From: Ulvibacter sp047614245
GTDB lineage: Bacteria > Bacteroidota > Bacteroidia > Flavobacteriales > Flavobacteriaceae
Direction of reading: 5' to 3'
NCBI GenBank assembly: GCA_047614245.1
Contig: JBLHIC010000002.1
Span: 17,220 to 81,219, forward strand
Length of the DNA: 64,000 nt
This document shows, one piece after another, positions 26,390-34,946 of this stretch. Below the pieces are notes generated by a model that had not been told where the DNA came from, made no database searches, and saw only the letters and a program-made list of their open reading frames with translations. Positions within the stretch are counted from its first letter, which is position 1. The number at the start of each line of letters is the position of its first letter. A program made the translations under genes and the position numbers.

Positions 26390-27862
26390 ATGACTACACA
26401 CGACAACAAAATTTTAGGAGAAGGTCTTACTTACGATGACGTATTATTAGTACCCGCCTATTCCGAAGTCTTACCACGAGAGGTTTCAATCAAAACAAAA
26501 TTTTCAAGAAACATTACATTAAATGTCCCTATCGTTTCAGCGGCGATGGATACCGTGACCGAAAGTGCTATGGCAATTGCAATGGCTAGGGAAGGGGGTA
26601 TTGGTGTTTTACATAAAAATATGTCAATTGCCCAGCAGGCAGCTGAGGTCCGCAAAGTAAAGCGAGCTGAAAGCGGAATGATCATAGATCCCGTGACCTT
26701 ATCAAAGGACGCTAATGTTGGTGATGCACAAAGGACAATGCGCGAGTATAGTATTGGAGGAATTCCAATTACTAGCGACGATGGTAAGTTGATTGGAATT
26801 GTTACCAACCGTGATCTGCGTTTTGAAAAAAACTATGACCGAAAGTTAAGTGAAGTCATGACTACATTAAACTTGGTTACTGTAGCACCGGGAACCTCTT
26901 TGAAAGAGGCAGAATTGATTCTTCAGGAAAATAAAATTGAAAAGCTTCCAGTGGTTGATGACAAGGGGCTCTTGGTTGGTTTAATTACTTTCCGTGATAT
27001 TACAAAACTAACTCTGAAACCTTCAGCTAACAAAGACGAATTCGGAAGACTTCGCGTTGCAGCCGCTGTAGGGGTTACTTCAGATGCGGTTAATCGGGCT
27101 GAAGCCTTAGTGAAAGCACAAGTTGATGCGATTATTATTGATACAGCACATGGACACACAAAAGGTGTGGTTATGGTTCTAAAAGATATAAAAGCGAAGT
27201 TTCCTAAACTTGATGTAGTTGTTGGGAATATTGCTACAGGAGAAGCTGCTAAATATTTAGTAGAGGCCGGTGCAGATGCTGTAAAGGTAGGGATAGGACC
27301 TGGTTCTATTTGTACAACTAGAGTTGTCGCGGGAGTTGGTTTTCCACAATTTTCAGCAGTATTAGAAGTAGCTGCAGCTATAAAGGGAAGCGGTGTCCCT
27401 GTTATTGCTGATGGAGGGATACGATATACTGGAGATATTCCGAAAGCGTTAGCCGCCGGTGCAGACTCAGTGATGCTGGGATCACTGCTTGCAGGAACCA
27501 AAGAATCACCAGGAGAGACTATTATATATGAAGGCAGGAAGTTTAAATCCTATCGAGGAATGGGGTCTGTCGAAGCAATGAAACAAGGCTCTAAGGATCG
27601 ATATTTTCAAGATGTGGAGGACGATATTAAAAAGTTAGTGCCTGAGGGTATTGTTGGCCGCGTAAATTATAAAGGTGATTTAGTAGAGAGTATGACACAG
27701 TTTATAGGTGGACTAAGAGCTGGTATGGGTTACTGCGGGTCAAAAGATATTGCTACATTAAAGGAAACGGGTAGATTCGTTAAAATTACGGCTTCAGGAA
27801 TTAATGAAAGCCATCCTCACGATGTTACAATAACTAAAGAAGCACCAAATTATTCAAGATAA
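26390..27862 (+). CDS. guaB: IMP dehydrogenase
   Basis: 490 residues, the normal length. It converts IMP to XMP with NAD, the committed step to GMP. The start at 26390 (MTTHDNKILGEGLTYDDV) is preferred over the frame opening at 26333 because it matches the family N terminus and lies downstream of the promoter element. Two CBS domains sit at about 95-205. The catalytic cysteine is in GPGSICTTR, with GGIRYTGDIPKALAAGA and the mobile-flap region SYRGMGS following. It is convergent with the Skp-like gene; a shared terminator overlaps its last codons. Confidence 0.96.
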   Translation: MTTHDNKILGEGLTYDDVLLVPAYSEVLPREVSIKTKFSRNITLNVPIVSAAMDTVTESAMAIAMAREGGIGVLHKNMSIAQQAAEVRKVKRAESGMIIDPVTLSKDANVGDAQRTMREYSIGGIPITSDDGKLIGIVTNRDLRFEKNYDRKLSEVMTTLNLVTVAPGTSLKEAELILQENKIEKLPVVDDKGLLVGLITFRDITKLTLKPSANKDEFGRLRVAAAVGVTSDAVNRAEALVKAQVDAIIIDTAHGHTKGVVMVLKDIKAKFPKLDVVVGNIATGEAAKYLVEAGADAVKVGIGPGSICTTRVVAGVGFPQFSAVLEVAAAIKGSGVPVIADGGIRYTGDIPKALAAGADSVMLGSLLAGTKESPGETIIYEGRKFKSYRGMGSVEAMKQGSKDRYFQDVEDDIKKLVPEGIVGRVNYKGDLVESMTQFIGGLRAGMGYCGSKDIATLKETGRFVKITASGINESHPHDVTITKEAPNYSR

Positions 27863-27875
27863 TTGGTGCTTCTTT
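27839..27875. terminator. terminator overlapping the guaB 3' end
   Basis: GAAGCACCAA/TTGGTGCTTC with AT extension forms a 14-bp stem around TCAAG, including the last codons and stop of guaB, followed by CTTT. It also faces the Skp-like gene on the other strand. Confidence 0.75.
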
Positions 27876-27894
27876 AATGGGATATTAGGCTCTA

Positions 27895-28401
27895 CTATTC
27901 TTTTAATTCTATCTCAACACCCAGTTCTTTCAAAACTTGGATGGTTAAATCAAATTCATTATCTAAATAAACAAGGTACTCGTCTATTTGTAGCACTTGA
28001 GTATATGTATTCTCTTTTGCTACTTTTCCTAAGGCATCACCTATTTTTTGATAGAGTGGTTGTAGTAATGCATCTCGCCTAATACTAATTAACTTTGTAC
28101 CATTTTGTTGAAACTTTCCTAGATCATTTTCAGCTGTGATAATCTCATCTTGCTTTTGTTTTTTTACAGCTATTGTAAAAGTGGCTTCGTTATCGGTATA
28201 TGCCTTAATTAGCACATTATAAGCATCCATATTTTTATTAAAATCTACGTCAAGCTCTTTTTTATAATCATCAAGCTGCTTTTGAACAGTTGTGATTTCT
28301 GGCATTTTTGTAATAATAAAGTCAATGTCTATAGTACCTACTTTGGATTGAGCAAAACTGCTAATACTTACCAACAGGAAAAGTAATTTTATCATTTTCA
28401 T
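27895..28401 (-). CDS. OmpH/Skp family periplasmic chaperone
   Basis: 168 residues. A signal peptide (ends SSFAQS) precedes the Skp start KVGTIDIDFIITKMPEI. A long charged coiled-coil region follows (about 40-115, with KQLDDYKKELDVDFNKN), and a globular end containing YQKIGDALGKVAKENTYTQV. Skp-like proteins escort unfolded outer-membrane proteins through the periplasm. Just upstream on the other strand lie several SurA-type genes, so this region is rich in envelope folding factors, though not one operon. Confidence 0.88.
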   Translation of the reverse strand: MKMIKLLFLLVSISSFAQSKVGTIDIDFIITKMPEITTVQKQLDDYKKELDVDFNKNMDAYNVLIKAYTDNEATFTIAVKKQKQDEIITAENDLGKFQQNGTKLISIRRDALLQPLYQKIGDALGKVAKENTYTQVLQIDEYLVYLDNEFDLTIQVLKELGVEIELKE

Positions 28402-28481
28402 AATACTTGGGTCTTTTTAATTTGCGCAATAATACTGTAAATTATGAAGTTATCGAAAGATTTTATTATTATGTTAACGAA

Positions 28482-28925
28482 TTAGTGCTTAAAGAAAATA
28501 TAATCGAGGCTAATTGGTGGAGCTCCTTGTAATTTTAATTCGGTTATCAATTGCCCTCGATGATAGGTGCTATGATTGATAATGTGGAATAGAATAGTCG
28601 CAATCTCACTGGAAAAAACCTTTCCCTCGGAATTTGAATAATTAACTTCACTATCTAAATTATACATGTCAATATGGCTCTGACTGTGAAAATAATTTTC
28701 TGTATCGAGTTCTGCTAATTCTGAAATCTTGAAGACATCCCAAACACCAAATGGCGATACATCGCATTGAATTCGATAGTTCCATAAGCTATGAGCATTT
28801 ATAGTATGACCGATTAATATGCTAACCTTTTCTGAATATGCATTTGGATATGCTTGAATTAGAGCAATTATTTTCTGATTTGCTGCATAATTATATTCAA
28901 ACTTATCCAGAAAGAAACTTTTCAT
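28482..28925 (-). CDS. DinB family protein
   Basis: 147 residues forming a four-helix bundle. The metal-binding histidine pattern is visible: LIGHTINAHSLW near residue 45 and the C-terminal HIINHSTYHRGQLITELKLQG, typical of the DinB/YfiT group. These proteins bind a metal with three histidines and often act as thiol-dependent transferases; the reaction here is not known. Its start codon overlaps the stop of the small upstream gene (ATGA), so the two are translationally coupled. Confidence 0.88.
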   Translation of the reverse strand: MKSFFLDKFEYNYAANQKIIALIQAYPNAYSEKVSILIGHTINAHSLWNYRIQCDVSPFGVWDVFKISELAELDTENYFHSQSHIDMYNLDSEVNYSNSEGKVFSSEIATILFHIINHSTYHRGQLITELKLQGAPPISLDYIFFKH

Positions 28926-29164
28926 GACTTGACGTACTTTTGGCCTCGGTTTGGTTTTAAACTTTCCCTAAGTGCATTCATGTGTTCATGGTCGACTACA
29001 AGATATGCTATATGATGCATTCCTGAGATGTGATCAGATCCGTGAATTGTATTTTTGAGTTTTTCGGTTTGAGCAAATTCTCCAAGATGAATGGCATGAT
29101 GCTTCGCTATCGGTTCGGCATTTGGACCTCTAAAGTCCCATATTAATTTAATTTGTTCTGACAT
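28922..29164 (-). CDS. small conserved protein of unknown function, coupled to DinB
   Basis: 80 residues, cytosolic, with many histidines (AKHHAIHLGEFAQ, GMHHIAYLVVDHEHM). No domain is recognised. The sequence is clearly protein-like, starts with a good ATG and overlaps the DinB gene by four bases, so it is probably real and functionally linked. The histidine content could indicate metal binding, which would suit the DinB partner, but that is only inference. Confidence 0.65.
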   Translation of the reverse strand: MSEQIKLIWDFRGPNAEPIAKHHAIHLGEFAQTEKLKNTIHGSDHISGMHHIAYLVVDHEHMNALRESLKPNRGQKYVKS

Positions 29165-29393
29165 TATTTATTAGCTATTGAAATTCTTTAGGAAAATTAA
29201 TTTTACTCATAGTCTTGGCTAGCATCGCTATTTACTCTCCTTTTTGATAAGCTCTTCGCAAGGTAAACTAATATCTTTTTCTACAATATATTTCATTAAC
29301 CTCTTGTTTTTGATCTTTAGCAATTTACGAAAATCAGTACTAATTACGATAATTTAGGGTCCAATAATCCAAAAAATTGGTTGTTCATCACGC

Positions 29394-29423
29394 TTGTGTA
29401 ACCGTAGCTTTTTGTTATTTTTG
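29394..29423 (+). promoter_or_regulatory. promoter of the PpiC/SurA operon
   Basis: TTG at 29394-29396 and TATTTTTG at 29416-29423 with 19 nt between them, an excellent Bacteroidota promoter. It predicts a leader of about 60 nt before ATG 29493. Confidence 0.7.
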
Positions 29424-29432
29424 TAGCCTTAT

Positions 29433-29458
29433 GCAAAAAAAGCCTATTTACAGGCTTT
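29433..29458 (-). terminator. hairpin in the PpiC leader, oriented as an antisense terminator
   Basis: AAAGCCT and AGGCTTT (29439-29445 and 29452-29458) form a 7-bp stem. The run of seven A on the left becomes a U tract only on the minus strand, so it would stop leftward, not rightward, transcription. It lies in the 5' leader of the rightward operon. Confidence 0.5.
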
Positions 29459-29492
29459 GGAAATCAAACTAATTGCTTTATTTAATAAGAAA

Positions 29493-31448
29493 ATGAAAAA
29501 ATATCTTGCGTCAATTTTAGTGCTGTTTTTTATAAACTTGTCTTTTTCACAGAATAAAAAAGACATTTTATTAACGGTTGATGGTAAACCTGTATATACT
29601 TCAGAATTTAAAAGAGTTTACAGTAAAAATTTGGATTTGGTTAAAGACGAATCCCAGAAAGAGGTTGAAGGATATTTGAACCTTTTTATTGATTATAAAA
29701 TTAAAGTTGCCGAAGCCTATGCTCAAAACTTAGATAAAGACGAAACATACATTTCAGAATTTAATCAGTATCGAGATCAACTTTCGAGAAATTATATTTT
29801 TGAGAATAAAGTAACTAGTGAATTGAGTTTAGAAGCCTACGATCGTAGTTTAAATGAGATAAATGCGAATCATATATTGATTTTATCAAAATATGACGAT
29901 GTCCCTCAAGACACTCTTAAGGCTTATAATAAAATTAAAGCAATCTATAGCCGAGCGAAGGCAGGCGAGGATTTTGTAGCTCTTGTAAAGGAAGCTTCTG
30001 AAGAGCCAAATGCTGATAAGTCTGGTGGAAATCTTGGTTATTTTAGTGTTTTTGCCATGGTTTATCCTTTTGAGACAGCAGCTTATAATACGAAGGTCGG
30101 AGATGTTTCAGAAATTGTTAGAACCCAGTTTGGGTATCATATCCTTAAGATTAATGATCGGAGAAAAAGAGGAGGGCAAATTACCACTTCTCATATTATG
30201 TTATCGGATAAAGGTGCTAACAGAACTTTTGTACCAGAGGATAGAATTAATGAGTTATATGCGCTTCTGCAACAAGGTGAGGATTTCGCTAAACTAGCAG
30301 AACAGTATTCAGAAGATAAGAATTCAGCGAAAAAGGGAGGGGAACTTCAGAAATTCAGAAGAGGTGAGTTACGAGCCCCAAAATTTGAGGAGGTGGCTTT
30401 TTCATTAGAGAATGCAGGAGACTTTTCAAAACCTATAAAATCCCAGTTTGGTTGGCATATTATTAAACTAAATGAGAAACATTCCATTCCTACTTATGAA
30501 GAAGAGAAAGAAGCTATAGAAAAAAAGGTGAAAAATGGCGTTAGATCAAAAATCGTGACATCTGCGTTGAATGGTCAAATTAAGGAAAAGTATGGTTATC
30601 AGGAGGTAACTGATTATGTGCCGTTTTTTAACATATACGTTAGTGATAATGTTTTAAAGAAAAAGTGGGAATATGATACCATTGCGAATGCACAGGATCG
30701 TGTGATTTTCACCATCGGTAAAAAGGAAGTTCGTTTTAGTGATTTTGCGAAATTTATAGTAGAACGACAAAAACAACAGTTTACAGCTGAAGAGAAATCA
30801 TATCTATTAACAGAATTCTATTATGAGTTCGAGGCTGATCAATTGAAGAATTATTTTCGAGATAACTTAGAATTTGAAAATGATCAATATGCTGGAACAA
30901 TAAGCGAATATAGAAATGGTCTGCTAATTTTTGATGTGATGAATAAAAATATTTGGATGAAGGCGAAAAATGACACCATTGGTCTTCAGAAGTATTATGA
31001 AACTGTAAAAGGAGATTATCTTTGGAACGATCGTGTTGATGCAGTCATCTTGACATCAACAACGGCGGATTCATCAATGGAGGTCCGAAAGTTGCTGATT
31101 AATAATAGAACCAATGAAGAAATTAAGGAAGTCCTTAATGTCGATGACAAAGTAAATGTTATAATTTCTGAAGGAGTTTTTGAGAAAGGGCAGAGAGAGT
31201 TACCCGATAATTTTGAGATGAAAGAAGGTGTTTCTGAGATTTATTCAAATAAAGATGGGTTTACTATCGTTAAAGTAAATAAGATAATCCCAACAGATAT
31301 TAAACCTTTGGAAGCCGTGAAAGGTAAAGTGATGAGTGATTATCAAAACGACCTTGAGTCTAGATGGATGGAAGGATTAAGAGATAAATACAAAGTTCAG
31401 ATTCATAAAAGGGCACTTAAGAGAGTAAAAAAAGAACTTGAATCTTAA
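29493..31448 (+). CDS. periplasmic peptidyl-prolyl isomerase, two PpiC rotamase domains
   Basis: 651 residues from ATG 29493; the TTG opening at 29457 lies in the leader hairpin and would push the signal peptide inward. The signal peptide ends NLSFSQ. A SurA-type N-terminal helical part (about 20-115) is followed by two parvulin domains (about 115-225, NANHILILSKYDD to GYHILKIND; and 230-330, TTSHIMLSD to GWHIIKLNE). A long C-terminal helical extension follows. It likely assists outer-membrane protein folding. Ends overlapping the next gene's ATG. Confidence 0.9.
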   Translation: MKKYLASILVLFFINLSFSQNKKDILLTVDGKPVYTSEFKRVYSKNLDLVKDESQKEVEGYLNLFIDYKIKVAEAYAQNLDKDETYISEFNQYRDQLSRNYIFENKVTSELSLEAYDRSLNEINANHILILSKYDDVPQDTLKAYNKIKAIYSRAKAGEDFVALVKEASEEPNADKSGGNLGYFSVFAMVYPFETAAYNTKVGDVSEIVRTQFGYHILKINDRRKRGGQITTSHIMLSDKGANRTFVPEDRINELYALLQQGEDFAKLAEQYSEDKNSAKKGGELQKFRRGELRAPKFEEVAFSLENAGDFSKPIKSQFGWHIIKLNEKHSIPTYEEEKEAIEKKVKNGVRSKIVTSALNGQIKEKYGYQEVTDYVPFFNIYVSDNVLKKKWEYDTIANAQDRVIFTIGKKEVRFSDFAKFIVERQKQQFTAEEKSYLLTEFYYEFEADQLKNYFRDNLEFENDQYAGTISEYRNGLLIFDVMNKNIWMKAKNDTIGLQKYYETVKGDYLWNDRVDAVILTSTTADSSMEVRKLLINNRTNEEIKEVLNVDDKVNVIISEGVFEKGQRELPDNFEMKEGVSEIYSNKDGFTIVKVNKIIPTDIKPLEAVKGKVMSDYQNDLESRWMEGLRDKYKVQIHKRALKRVKKELES

Positions 31449-32302
31449 TGCAAAAATTAGTTTTCCCCTTAATTTTATTAGTTTGCCTTACTTCTTGTGA
31501 TTATTTTCAAAAAGGGCAAACAGAAGGAGCAGTCGCGCGAGTTAATGCCAATTATTTATTTGAAAGTGATTTAGCTGGATTAGTGTCAGAAGGTACTCCT
31601 AAGGAGGATAGTATATTAATTGTCTATAATTATATAAATCGATGGGCAACTCAGCAACTATTAATCAACCAGGCGAATAAAAATTTATCTCAAGAGAAAT
31701 TAAATGATTTTGAAAATCTTGTGAATCAGTACAAAGACGACTTATACACTGAAGCGTATAAAAGTGTTATTGTATCCGGCCAACTAGATAGTATAATTTC
31801 TGAAAAAGAATATGAAGAATTCTACGAGCTTAATAAAGAAAACTTTAAGCTAAATGACGTCTTGGTAAAGGTTCGATTTATTCACGTAGATCAGGATTAT
31901 ACTAACCTAAGGTTGATTAAGGAAAAATTTCGGCGTTTCAACAATAAAGACAAGCAAGAGTTAACTGAACTGAGTATTCAGTTTAAGGCAAAGAACTTTA
32001 ATGATTCGATTTGGATAGAAAAAGATGCTCTTTTTAAAGTTATGCCTGTGCTCCAAACAAAAGACGCTCAAGTGTTAAAAAAATCTAATTATACACAGTT
32101 ACAAGATTCATTAGGAGTATATTTGGTGAAAATTGAAGACGCATTAAACTTAAGAGATATTGCGCCTATTTCTTATATAAAGCCTTCTTTGGAGCAGATT
32201 ATTTTGAATAAAAGAAAGCTTGAATTAATAAAAAAACTTGAAAAAGATATTACAAAAGATGCGATTAAAAATAATGACTTTGAAATCTTCACCCCTCAGT
32301 AA
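31448..32302 (+). CDS. SurA-like lipoprotein without an intact PpiC domain
   Basis: 284 residues. Lipoprotein signal with lipobox LVCLTSCDYF. The N-terminal helices (residues 30-120, VARVNANYLFESDLAGL) look like the SurA/PpiC chaperone arm. A following region (LNDVLVKVRFIHVDQDYTN) resembles a decayed rotamase domain lacking the usual HILI and FGYH blocks. It sits between two true isomerases in a tightly overlapping operon, so a chaperone-only partner is the best guess. It overlaps the previous gene by one base and the following one by 29. Confidence 0.75.
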   Translation: MQKLVFPLILLVCLTSCDYFQKGQTEGAVARVNANYLFESDLAGLVSEGTPKEDSILIVYNYINRWATQQLLINQANKNLSQEKLNDFENLVNQYKDDLYTEAYKSVIVSGQLDSIISEKEYEEFYELNKENFKLNDVLVKVRFIHVDQDYTNLRLIKEKFRRFNNKDKQELTELSIQFKAKNFNDSIWIEKDALFKVMPVLQTKDAQVLKKSNYTQLQDSLGVYLVKIEDALNLRDIAPISYIKPSLEQIILNKRKLELIKKLEKDITKDAIKNNDFEIFTPQ

Positions 32303-33731
32303 AATTCTATTAGTTTTCATATTATTTGTCCAAGCCAATGCTTTTGGTCAGGAGGTAGTTGTTGTAGATAGTACAGGAGTAGCTAGTGGGTCTGTTGTTG
32401 AAGAGAAAGCGGCACTTGAAATAGATTCGACTGCGCCGTTTAAAAGATATAAGGCCGAAGGCGTGTCTGCTGTTATTGGTGAATATGTGATCTTGGATAG
32501 TGACATCGATAAAAGTTATGTAGAACTCCAAAGTAGTGGAGTGTCTGTTGAAGACATAACGCGGTGCCAATTGATGGGTAAATTAATGGAAGACAAACTC
32601 TATTTACATCAAGCGAAACAAGATAGTATCGATATTTCAGATGCAGAAATAAATCCACAAGTTGATCAGCTTATTCAGTATATGATTAGTGAAGTAGGTA
32701 GTGAAGAAAAGGTTGTGAAATACTATCGTAAGGATAATATGGCCGATCTAAGGAAAGATTTGTTTAAGGCAAAGAAGGAAATTGAACTATCAAATAGGAT
32801 GCAAGCCAAGGTTGTAGAAAATATTGAAATAACTCCAGAAGAAGTTCGTGAGTTCTTTTATGCTATTCCAGAGGATGAACGGCCGTTTTTTAGTGCCGAA
32901 GTTGAAGTTGCGCAAATTCTAATCGAACCAGAAATATCTGAAGAAGTAAAGCAAGATGTCTTAGACCGATTAAATCAGATGAGGGAGGATATATTAGAAA
33001 ATGGATCTAGTTTTGCTACCAAAGCTGTTTTGTACTCTAAAGACCCTGGTTCTGCTTCTAGAGGAGGCTTGTATGAAAGTATTAAGAGAAATGGTCCAAT
33101 GGCCAAAGAATTTAAAGATAATGCTTTTTCATTGTTAGAAGGGGAAATAAGTGAGCCTTTTGAAACCGATTTTGGTTACCATATATTGATTGTAGAAAAA
33201 ATTAGAGGTCAGGAAGTAGATGTTCGCCACGTACTTTTATTCCCTGAAGTAGCACAAGCAGCAATTGATATGGCAGAAAATAAATTGGACACCCTTCGAA
33301 CTAGCATTGTAGCTGGTAATATCTCCTTTGCCGATGCGGCTATAAAATATTCAGATGAAAAAGAAACTCGTAATAATGGTGGGCAGTTGGTAAATCCAAC
33401 CACGTTTGACACTCGTTTTGATCTAACTAAAATGGATCCTACTCTTAGTGCTCAGGTCTATAATCTAAAGGAAGGCGAAGTTTCAAAGGTTTTTACAGAA
33501 AGAGATAGAACAGGAAGAAGTAAATTTAAAGTGCTTTCTGTTACCAAGAAAATTGAAGAGCATCCTGCAGATTATGCTAGGGATTATGAAAAAATACAAG
33601 AACTTGCTTTAAAACAAAAACAGATTCGAGCCATTGAATCTTGGCAAGAAGAAAAAATTCAAGAAACATACATAAATGTAAACGAGGACTATCGTGATTG
33701 TGAGTATGCAAGTAATTGGGTAAAAAAATAA
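32274..33731 (+). CDS. surA: SurA-type peptidyl-prolyl isomerase
   Basis: 485 residues from ATG 32274; the ORF extends upstream but the signal peptide (ends ANAFGQE) fits this start. Layout: helical N domain (about 60-190, GEYVILDSDIDKSYVEL), first PpiC domain (about 200-310, FSAEVEVAQILI to FGYHILIVEK), second PpiC domain (about 315-420, DVRHVLLFPE) and a C-terminal helix. This is the closest match in the operon to canonical SurA, which delivers outer-membrane proteins to BAM. MoxR follows 14 nt later. Confidence 0.88.
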   Translation: MTLKSSPLSKILLVFILFVQANAFGQEVVVVDSTGVASGSVVEEKAALEIDSTAPFKRYKAEGVSAVIGEYVILDSDIDKSYVELQSSGVSVEDITRCQLMGKLMEDKLYLHQAKQDSIDISDAEINPQVDQLIQYMISEVGSEEKVVKYYRKDNMADLRKDLFKAKKEIELSNRMQAKVVENIEITPEEVREFFYAIPEDERPFFSAEVEVAQILIEPEISEEVKQDVLDRLNQMREDILENGSSFATKAVLYSKDPGSASRGGLYESIKRNGPMAKEFKDNAFSLLEGEISEPFETDFGYHILIVEKIRGQEVDVRHVLLFPEVAQAAIDMAENKLDTLRTSIVAGNISFADAAIKYSDEKETRNNGGQLVNPTTFDTRFDLTKMDPTLSAQVYNLKEGEVSKVFTERDRTGRSKFKVLSVTKKIEEHPADYARDYEKIQELALKQKQIRAIESWQEEKIQETYINVNEDYRDCEYASNWVKK

Positions 33732-33745
33732 ATCTATAATAATTT

Positions 33746-34699
33746 ATGTCAGACGTAGCGGCAGTTGCAAAACTAGTTTCAAAATACGACGCATTAAAGC
33801 GAGAAATAAAAAAAGTAATAGTTGGGCAGGACCAAGTAGTCGAGCAAGTACTATTGGCTATTTTCTCTGGCGGACACGCACTCTTAATTGGTGTTCCCGG
33901 ACTTGCTAAAACTTTATTAGTAAATTCTGTAGCTGAGGCGCTTGGGTTAAAGTTCAAAAGAATTCAATTTACGCCAGATTTAATGCCAAGTGATATATTA
34001 GGTTCTGAAATATTAGATAAGAATAGAGAGTTTAAATTTATAAAAGGGCCAATTTTCGCTAATATCATTTTGGCAGATGAGATAAATCGTACTCCACCAA
34101 AAACGCAAGCCGCTTTGCTGGAAGCTATGCAGGAACGATCTGTGACTGTTGCTGGTCACCACCATAAATTAGATTTACCATATTTTGTATTGGCTACACA
34201 GAATCCAATAGAACAAGAGGGTACCTATCCTTTACCAGAAGCCCAACTAGATCGCTTTATGTTCGCAATTAATTTGGATTATCCAACTTTTGCTGAGGAG
34301 GTTGAAGTTGTGAAAACTACAACATCTGGAAGTACAGCAACTATTAATGCACTTTTCACAGCAGAAGAGATCTTAGAATATCAGCAGCTAATTCGGCGTG
34401 TACCTATCGCCGATAATGTAATCGAATATGCCGTTACTCTTGTCGGAAAAACAAGGCCTAAAAGTCAAGCCGCACCCGAAATTGTCAAAAATTATATCGA
34501 TTGGGGAGCGGGCCCGAGAGCCTCACAAAATTTAATTCTTGCTGCGAAGGCACATTCGGTTTTACACGGTAAATATTCCCCAGACATTGCAGATGTTCAA
34601 AATTCCGCTATAGGTATTTTACGTCATAGAATGATTAAGAACTATAAGGCGGAAGCAGAAGAATTATCTATTGAAGAGATTATTAAGAGTTTATTTTAG
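33746..34699 (+). CDS. MoxR family AAA+ ATPase
   Basis: 317 residues. Walker A GVPGLAKT (MoxR-type) lies near residue 52-59, Walker B LADEINRTPPKTQAALLEAM follows, then the sensor block ATQNPIEQEGTYPLPEAQLD and the C-terminal lid. MoxR ATPases act as chaperones that insert cofactors or switch partner proteins, usually with DUF58 and VWA proteins. Those partners are not next to it here; instead it follows three SurA-like genes with a 14-nt gap, suggesting an envelope-quality role. Confidence 0.92.
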   Translation: MSDVAAVAKLVSKYDALKREIKKVIVGQDQVVEQVLLAIFSGGHALLIGVPGLAKTLLVNSVAEALGLKFKRIQFTPDLMPSDILGSEILDKNREFKFIKGPIFANIILADEINRTPPKTQAALLEAMQERSVTVAGHHHKLDLPYFVLATQNPIEQEGTYPLPEAQLDRFMFAINLDYPTFAEEVEVVKTTTSGSTATINALFTAEEILEYQQLIRRVPIADNVIEYAVTLVGKTRPKSQAAPEIVKNYIDWGAGPRASQNLILAAKAHSVLHGKYSPDIADVQNSAIGILRHRMIKNYKAEAEELSIEEIIKSLF

Positions 34700-34946
34700 T
34701 AGTTTCCTTTCCGATTGAAAAAGAGGTGTTTATTCCAGATTTATTTGATTCTGAAACTTTTCAGAAAATAGGAAATTTCTAAATCCTCAATTTTATATAT
34801 TTAAAATTATGTTATTATCAGTTAATCGCTAGTAATATGTCGAAATATTGCGATATGTTTAGTTGTTTAGGGATTTCATTAATTAATTTTTATATATTTT
34901 AAATTTTCGTAGTTTCGCAGGACTTCAAAAACATAAAATTATCACT

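Noticed and set aside
26923..27501. 192-codon open frame on the minus strand inside guaB
   Set aside because: It is the reverse shadow of a conserved gene with strong codon structure; the composition is Thr/Ser/Ala/Pro-rich as expected for such shadows and there is no promoter.
33577..33957. 126-codon minus-strand frame across the SurA/MoxR junction
   Set aside because: Crosses two conserved plus-strand genes and has no family features.
34834..34861. Imperfect ATATGTCG/CGATATGT palindrome upstream of aconitase
   Set aside because: The arms do not pair well and no second copy was seen; too weak to call an operator.
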